Positions 58,044 to 64,000 of a stretch of 64,000 nucleotides of DNA are shown here, one piece after another (position 1 is the first letter of the stretch; each line of letters opens with the position of its first letter). The stretch is from assembly GCA_944474755.1 (NCBI GenBank), contig OX104122.1, positions 1,792,751-1,856,750 on the forward strand, given 5' to 3'. Made by a program: the position numbers and the translations under genes. Below the pieces are notes generated by a model that ran no database searches, was not told the origin of the DNA, and was given only the letters and a program-made list of their open reading frames with translations. The DNA is from Limnoperna fortunei (lineage: Eukaryota; Mollusca; Bivalvia; Mytilida; Modiolidae).

Positions 58044-58140
58044 GTAAGTACGGTTATGGACAGTTCACAAGCTTTAAGGAGAAGGTGCGAACAGTTTTGG
58101 AAAGCAGTTCACAGAGACGGCTTTAAAGCGATTACTTGCT
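58044..58140. repeat. First two diverged copies of the exon-derived repeat
   Basis: After the donor, GGACAGTTCACAAGCTTTAA and then GGAAAGCAGTTCACAGAGAC plus GGCTTTAA repeat the exon end (ACTCACAGAGACAGCTTTAA) at about 50-bp spacing. They connect the exon with the main array beyond the SINE. Confidence 0.75.
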
Positions 58141-58149
58141 TGTTTGAAT

Positions 58150-58380
58150 AGTGATTAACACCACTTTTAGCAGTTTTTCAGCTATATCATGACATCTAGT
58201 ATTTCTTGGAAGAGGAAGCCGGATTACCTGGACAAAATCCGACCTGCACTGGAAAAACTTGTCAATTAAGATTGGAGTCGAGTGCACGCAGTAAGGCCCG
58301 AATCCACAACCTCAATGCTGACACCACGTGATCAATAGAATATGAATAAACAAACCTTGAACCATTCCGCCACCGGCTTT
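58150..58380 (-). mobile_element. SINE (minus strand), near full length
   Basis: Reverse complement of the SINE: TTTTTCAGCTATATCATGAC, GGAAGAGGAAGCCGGATTAC, CGAATCCACAACCTCAATGC (B-box complement) and the head ACCATTCCGCCACCGG. It sits between the first diverged repeat copies and the main array, so it inserted into an already existing repeat. Confidence 0.8.
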
Positions 58381-58384
58381 AAGC

Positions 58385-60295
58385 AGTTATAAGAGACGGC
58401 TTTTAAGTAGGTATTTACAGTTTTTGGGAACATTTCAGAGAGACAGGTTAAGTAGGTATGTACAGTTTTGGGAGCAGTTCACAGAGATAGATAAAGTAGG
58501 TATTTACAGTTTTAGAGAGCAGTTCACAGAGACAGGTGAAATAGGTATTTACAGTTTTGGAGAGAAGTTCACAGAGACAGGTTGAGTAGGTATTTACAGT
58601 TTTGGAGAGAAGTGCACAGAGACAGATTTAAGTAGTAATTTACAGTCTTGGGGAGCAGTTCACAGAGACAGGTTAAGTAGGTATTTACAGTTTTGGAGAG
58701 AAGTTCACAGAGACAGATTTAAGTAGTAATTTACAGTCTTGGGGAGCAGTTCACAGAGACAGCTTAAGTAGGTGTTTACAGTTTTGGTAAGCAGTTCAGA
58801 GAGACAGGTTAAGTAGGTATTTACAGTTTTAGGAAGCAGTTCACAGAGACAGGTTAAGTAGGTATTTACAGTTTTGGGAGCAGTTCACAGAGACGGGTTA
58901 AGTAGGTATTTACAGTCTTGGGGAGCAGTTCACAGAGACAGATTTAAGTAGGTATGTACAGTTTTTGGAGCAGTTCACAGAGACAGGTTAAGTAGGTATG
59001 TACAGTTTTGTGAGCAGTTCACAGATACAAGTTAAGTAGGTATTTACAGTTTTGGAGAGTTCACAGAGACAGATTTAAGAAGTTATTTACAGTCTTGGGG
59101 AGCATTTAACAGAGACAGATTTAAGTAGGTATTTACAGTTTTGGGGAGCAGTTCACAGAGACAGATTTAAGTAGGTATTTACAGTTTTGGGAGCAGTTCA
59201 CAGAGACAGGTTAAGTAGGTATTTACAGTTGTTGGGAGCAGTTCACAGAGACAGATTAAGTAGGTATTTACAGTTTTGGGGAGCAGTTCACAGAGAAAGA
59301 TTTAAGTAGGTATTTACAGTTTTGGGGAGCAGTTCACAGAGACAGGTTAAGTATGTATTTACAGTTTTGGGGAGCAGTTCACAGAGACAGGGTAAGAAGG
59401 TATTTACAGTTTTGGGGAGCAGTTCACAAAGACAGATTTAAGTATGTATTTACAGTTTTGGAGAGAAGTTCACATAGACAGCTTTAAGTAGGTATTTACA
59501 GTTTTTGGGTGCATTTCACAAAGACAGCTTTAAGTAGGTTTTTACAGTTTTTGGGAAGCAGTTCACAAAGACAGGTTAAGTAGGCATTTACAGTTTTTGG
59601 GAAGCAGTTCACAAAGACTGGTTTAGTATGTATTTACAGTTTTTGCGTGCATTTCACACAGACAGCTTTAATCAGGTGTTTTCCGTTTTGGTGAGCAAAA
59701 CACAGGTATTTACAGTTTTTGGGAGCATCTCACAAATATGGCTTAAAGGAGAAAGAATGTAGAGTTTCTGGGGATAATGTCATAGAGACAAACAATAAGA
59801 TGATATGCAGTTTTGGGAAGTTCACATAAAGAGCTTTTAACTAGTTTTGGGGAGCAGTTTACAGAGACAGATTTAATGAGAGTATATGTACAGTTTTATG
59901 GAGCAGTTCACAAGGACAGGTTTAAGATGAAGGTATGTGTAGTTTTGGGGAGCAGTTCACAAATGAAGTTTTATAAAGACTGTATCTACAGTTTGGGGAG
60001 ACTGCATTAAGACGAAGTATGTACAGTTTTTAGGAGCAGTTGACATATTCAGCTTTTAGGAGACAGTATGTAGTTCTGGGGAGCATTTCTTTGTGACAAC
60101 TTTGATGACGAGGTATGTACAGTTTGGGGAGCAGTTGACATATACAGCTTTTAGGAGAACGTATGTAGTTCTGGGGAGCATTTCTTTGTGACAACTTTGA
60201 TGACAAGGTATGTACAGTTTGTAGAGCAGTTGACAGAGACAGCTTTTAGGAGACTGTATCTACAGTTTAAGAAGCAGTTCAGAGACAACATTAAG
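58385..60295. repeat. Exon-derived minisatellite, 44-50-bp unit, about 40 copies
   Basis: Unit AGTTCACAGAGACAGGTTAA followed by GTAGGTATTTACAGTTTTGG and GGAGC. Compared with the end of the G4 exon, CACAGAGACAGCTTTAAG is retained, and the donor position usually reads TAG/GTATTT. Units are variable in length and become very irregular between 59,640 and 60,290, where longer ones (GACAACTTTGATGACAAGGT) appear before the homogeneous second array. Confidence 0.93.
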
Positions 60296-63200
60296 AAGGT
60301 GTGTACAGTTTGAGTAGAACATATCATAGAGACAACATTAAGAAGGTGTGTACAGTTTGAGTAGAACATACCATAGAGACAGCATTAAGAAGGTATGTAC
60401 AGTTAGAGTAGAACATATCATAGAGATAGCATTAAGAAGGTATGTACAGTTAAAGTAGAACATATCATAGAGACAGCATTAAGAAGGTGTGTACAGTTAG
60501 AGTAGAACATATCATAGAGACAGCATTAAGAAGGTATGTACAGTTAGAGTAGAACATATCATAGAGACAGCATTAAGAAGGTGTGTACAGTTAGAGTAGA
60601 ACATATCATAGAGACAACATTAAGAAGGTATGTACAGTTAGAGTAGAACATATCATAGAGACAGCATTAAGAAGGTATGTACAGTTAGAGTAGAACATAT
60701 CATAGAGACAGCATTAAGAAGGTATGTACAGTTAGAGTAGAACATATCATAGAGACAACATTAAGAAGGTGTGTACAGTTAGAGTAGAACATATCATAGA
60801 GACAGCATTAAGAAGGTATGTACAGTTAGAGTAGAACATATCATAGAGACAACATTAAGAAGGTGTGTACAGTTAGAGTAGAACATACCACAGAGACAGC
60901 ATTAAGAAGGTATGTACAGTTAGAGTAGAACATACCATAGAGACAGCATTAAGAAGGTATGTACAGTTTGAGTAGAACATACCATAGAGACAGCATTAAG
61001 AAGGTATGTACAGTTAGAGTAGAACATATCATAGAGACAACATTAAGAAGGTATGTACAGTTAGAGTAGAACATACCATAGAGACAACATTAAGAAGGTA
61101 TGTACAGTTAGAGTAGAACATATCATAGAGACAGCATTAAGAAGGTATGTACAGTTAGAGTAGAACATACCATAGAGACAACATTAAGAAGGTATGTACA
61201 GTTAGAGTAGAACATACCATAGAGACAACATTAAGAAGGTATGTACAGTTAGAGTAGAACATTCCATAGAGACAACATTAAGAAGGTATGTACAGTTAGA
61301 GTAGAACATATCATAGAGACAGCATTAAGAAGGTATGTACAGTTAGAGTAGAACATATCATAGAGACAGCATTAAGAAGGTATGTACAGTTAGAGTAGAA
61401 CATACCATAGAGACAACATTAAGACGGTGTGTACAGTTAGAGTAGAACATATCATAGAGACAACATTAAGAAGGTGTGTACAGTTAGAGTAGAACATATC
61501 ATGGAGACAGCATTAAGAAGGTATGTACAGTTAGAGTAGAACATATCATAGAGACAACATTAGGAAGGTATGTACAGTTAGAGTAGAACATACCATAGAG
61601 ACAGCATTAAGAAGGTATGTACAGTTAGAGTAGAACATATCATAGAGACAGCATTAAGAAGGTATGTACAGTTAGAGTAGAACATATCATAGAGACAACA
61701 TTAAGAAGGTATGTAGAGTTAGAGTAGAACATATCATAGAGACAACATTAAGACGGTGTGTACAGTTAGAGTAGAACATACCATAGAGACAACATTAAGA
61801 CGTTGTGTACAGTTTGAGTAGAACATATCATAGAGACAACATTAAGAAGGTATGTACAGTTAGAGTAGAACATACCATAGAGACAACATTAAGACGGTGT
61901 GTACAGTTTGAGTAGAACATATCATAGAGACAACATTAAGAAGGTATGTACAGTTAGAGTAGAACATATCATAGAGACAACATTAAGAAGGTATGTACAG
62001 TTAGAGTAAAACATATCATAGAGACAGCATTAAGAAGGTATGTACAGTTAGAGTAGAACATATCATAGAGACAGCATTAAGAAGGTATGTACAGTTAGAG
62101 TAGAACATATCATAGAGACAGCATTAAGAAGGTATGTACAGTTAGAGTAGAACATATCATAGAGACAACATTAAGAAGGTATGTACAGTTAGAGTAGAAC
62201 ATACCATAGAGACAACATTAAGAAGGTATTTACAGTTAGAGTAGAACATATCATAGAGACAACATTAAGAAGGTATGTACAGTTTGAGTAGAACATACCA
62301 TAGAGACAGCATTAAGAAGGTATGTACAGTTAGAGTAGAACATATCATAGAGACAACATTAAGAAGGTATGTACAGTTAGAGTAGAACATATCATAGAGA
62401 CAACATTAAGAAGGTATTTACAGTTAGAGTAGAACATACCATAGAGACAACATTAAGAAGGTATGTACAGTTTGAGTAGAACATACGATAGAGACAACAT
62501 TAAGAAGGTATGTACAGTTAGAGTAGAACATATCATAGAGACAGCATTAAGAAGGTATGTACAGTTAGAGTAGAACATACCATAGAGACAGCATTAAGAA
62601 GGTATGTACAGTTAGAGTAGAACATATCATAGAGACAGCATTAAGAAGGTATGTACAGTTAGAGTAGAACATACCATAGAGGCAACATTAAGAAGGTGTG
62701 TACAGTTAGAGTAGAACATATCATAGAGACAACATTAAGAAGGTATGTACAGTTTGAGTAGAACATACCATAGAGACAGCATTAAGAAGGTATGTACAGT
62801 TAGAGTAGAACATACCATAGAGGCAACATTAAGAAGGTGTGTACAGTTAGAGTAGAACATATCATAGAGACAACATTAAGAAGGTATGTACAGTTTGAGT
62901 AGAACATACCATAGAGACAGCATTAAGAAGGTATGTACAGTTAGAGTAGAACATACCATAGAGACAACATTAAGAAGGTGTGTACAGTTTGAGTAGAACA
63001 TATCATGGAGACAGCATTAAGAAGGTATGTACAGTTAGAGTAGAACATATCATAGAGACAACATTAAGAAGGTGTGTACAGTTTGAGTAGAACATACCAT
63101 AGAGACAACATTAAGAAGGTATGTACAGTTAGAGTAGAACATACCATAGAGACAGCATTAAGAAGGTATGTACAGTTAGAGTAGAACATATCATGGAGAC

Positions 63201-64000
63201 AGCATTAAGAAGGTATGTACAGTTAGAGTAGAACATATCATGGAGACAGCATTAAGACGGCGTGTACAGTTAGAGTAGAACATATCATGGAGACAGCATT
63301 AAGACGGTGTGTACAGTTAGAGTAGAACATATCATGGAGACAGCATTAAGAAGGTATGTACAGTTAGAGTAGAACATATCATAGAGACAGCATTAAGACG
63401 GTGTGTACAGTTAGAGTAGAACATATCATGGAGACAGCATTAAGAAGGTATGTACAGTTAGAGTAGAACATATCATGGAGACAGCATTAAGAAGGTATTT
63501 ACAGTTAGAGTAGAACATATCATAGAGACAGCATTAAGACGGTGTGTACAGTTAGAGTAGAACATATCATAGAGACAGCATTAAGAAGGTATTTACAGTT
63601 AGAGTAGAACATATCATGGAGACAGCATTAAGAAGGTATGTACAGTTAGAGTAGAACATATCATAGAGACAGCATTAAGAAGGTGTGTACAGTTAGAGTA
63701 GAACATATCATAGAGACAGCATTAAGAAGGTGTGTACAGTTTGAGTAGAACATATCATAGAGACAGCATTAAGAAGGTATGTACAGTTAGAGTAGAACAT
63801 ATCATAGAGACAACATTAAGAAGGTATGTACAGTTTGAGTAGAACATATCATAGAGACAGCATTAAGAAGGTGTGTACAGTTAGAGTAGAACATATCATA
63901 GAGACAACATTAAGAAGGTATGTACAGTTAGAGTAGAACATACCATAGAGACAGCATTAAGAAGGTATGTACAGTTAGAGTAGAACATATCATAGAGACA
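60296..64000. repeat. Exon-derived minisatellite, 47-bp unit, about 79 copies
   Basis: Unit CATAGAGACAGCATTAAGAA, GGTATGTACAGTTAGAGTAG, AACATAT. Highly homogeneous; common variants are GACAAC/GACAGC, GGTATG/GGTGTG, AGTTAG/AGTTTG, TATCAT/TACCAT and CATGGAG. Read in the frame of the upstream exon, the first part codes HRDSIKK and runs into AAG/GTATGT, a donor-like site, as the exon does with HRDSFKGM/GTAAGT. No polypyrimidine tract and acceptor were seen in the unit. The array continues past the window end. Confidence 0.97.

Overview
This window looks like nuclear DNA of an invertebrate animal, most likely a bivalve mollusc. The reasons are: intron-containing coding exons with canonical GT/AG borders; tRNA-derived SINEs whose tails read GATATAGCTGAAAAATTGCTG and end in CAAACAAACAAAC; many copies of a dispersed repeat built on ATCAATCAATC and GCAATATTTCAGCTATA; a dispersed inverted-repeat element beginning TAGCTCACCTG and ending AGCCTCTAGT; and high A+T. 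These repeat types are familiar from bivalve genomes, but the species cannot be fixed by eye. There are no bacterial genes, operons or CRISPR.

Layout. 1-7,690: three minisatellites (42-44 bp, 26 bp, 86 bp) and a SINE split by a 5'-truncated LINE. 7,691-20,520: a 12.8-kb satellite of 54-bp units with nested higher-order duplications, including a 5,406-bp tandem duplication, and three copies of a purine-rich spacer. 20,520-35,150: mostly non-coding AT-rich DNA with short tandem repeats, SINE/LINE debris, a 383-bp inverted-repeat MITE, a 0.9-kb foldback element and a 0.95-kb TIR element sitting inside an ATCAATC repeat cluster.

35,280-58,043: one recognisable gene on the + strand, at least eight confident or probable coding exons: a short ATG exon, four ankyrin-repeat exons, and three exons that build a Roc-type (Ras-of-complex) GTPase domain with P-loop GACNVGKST, G3 DFGGQ and G4 THRD. 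Its introns are packed with tandem arrays (40 bp, ATTC, ~125 bp, CTGT, 29 bp, ~100 bp) and DNA-transposon-like elements, among them a decayed hAT-like element carrying a zinc-finger/transposase remnant. The 3' part of the gene lies beyond the window.

58,044-64,000: directly after the last visible exon comes a ~6-kb, ~120-copy minisatellite. Its unit matches the 3' end of that exon plus its splice donor (CACAGAGACAGCTTTAAG...GTAAGTAC in the exon, CATAGAGACAGCATTAAGAAG/GTATGTAC in the array, / marking the exon-like border). This exon-derived array of donor-like sites is the most unusual signal in the window.
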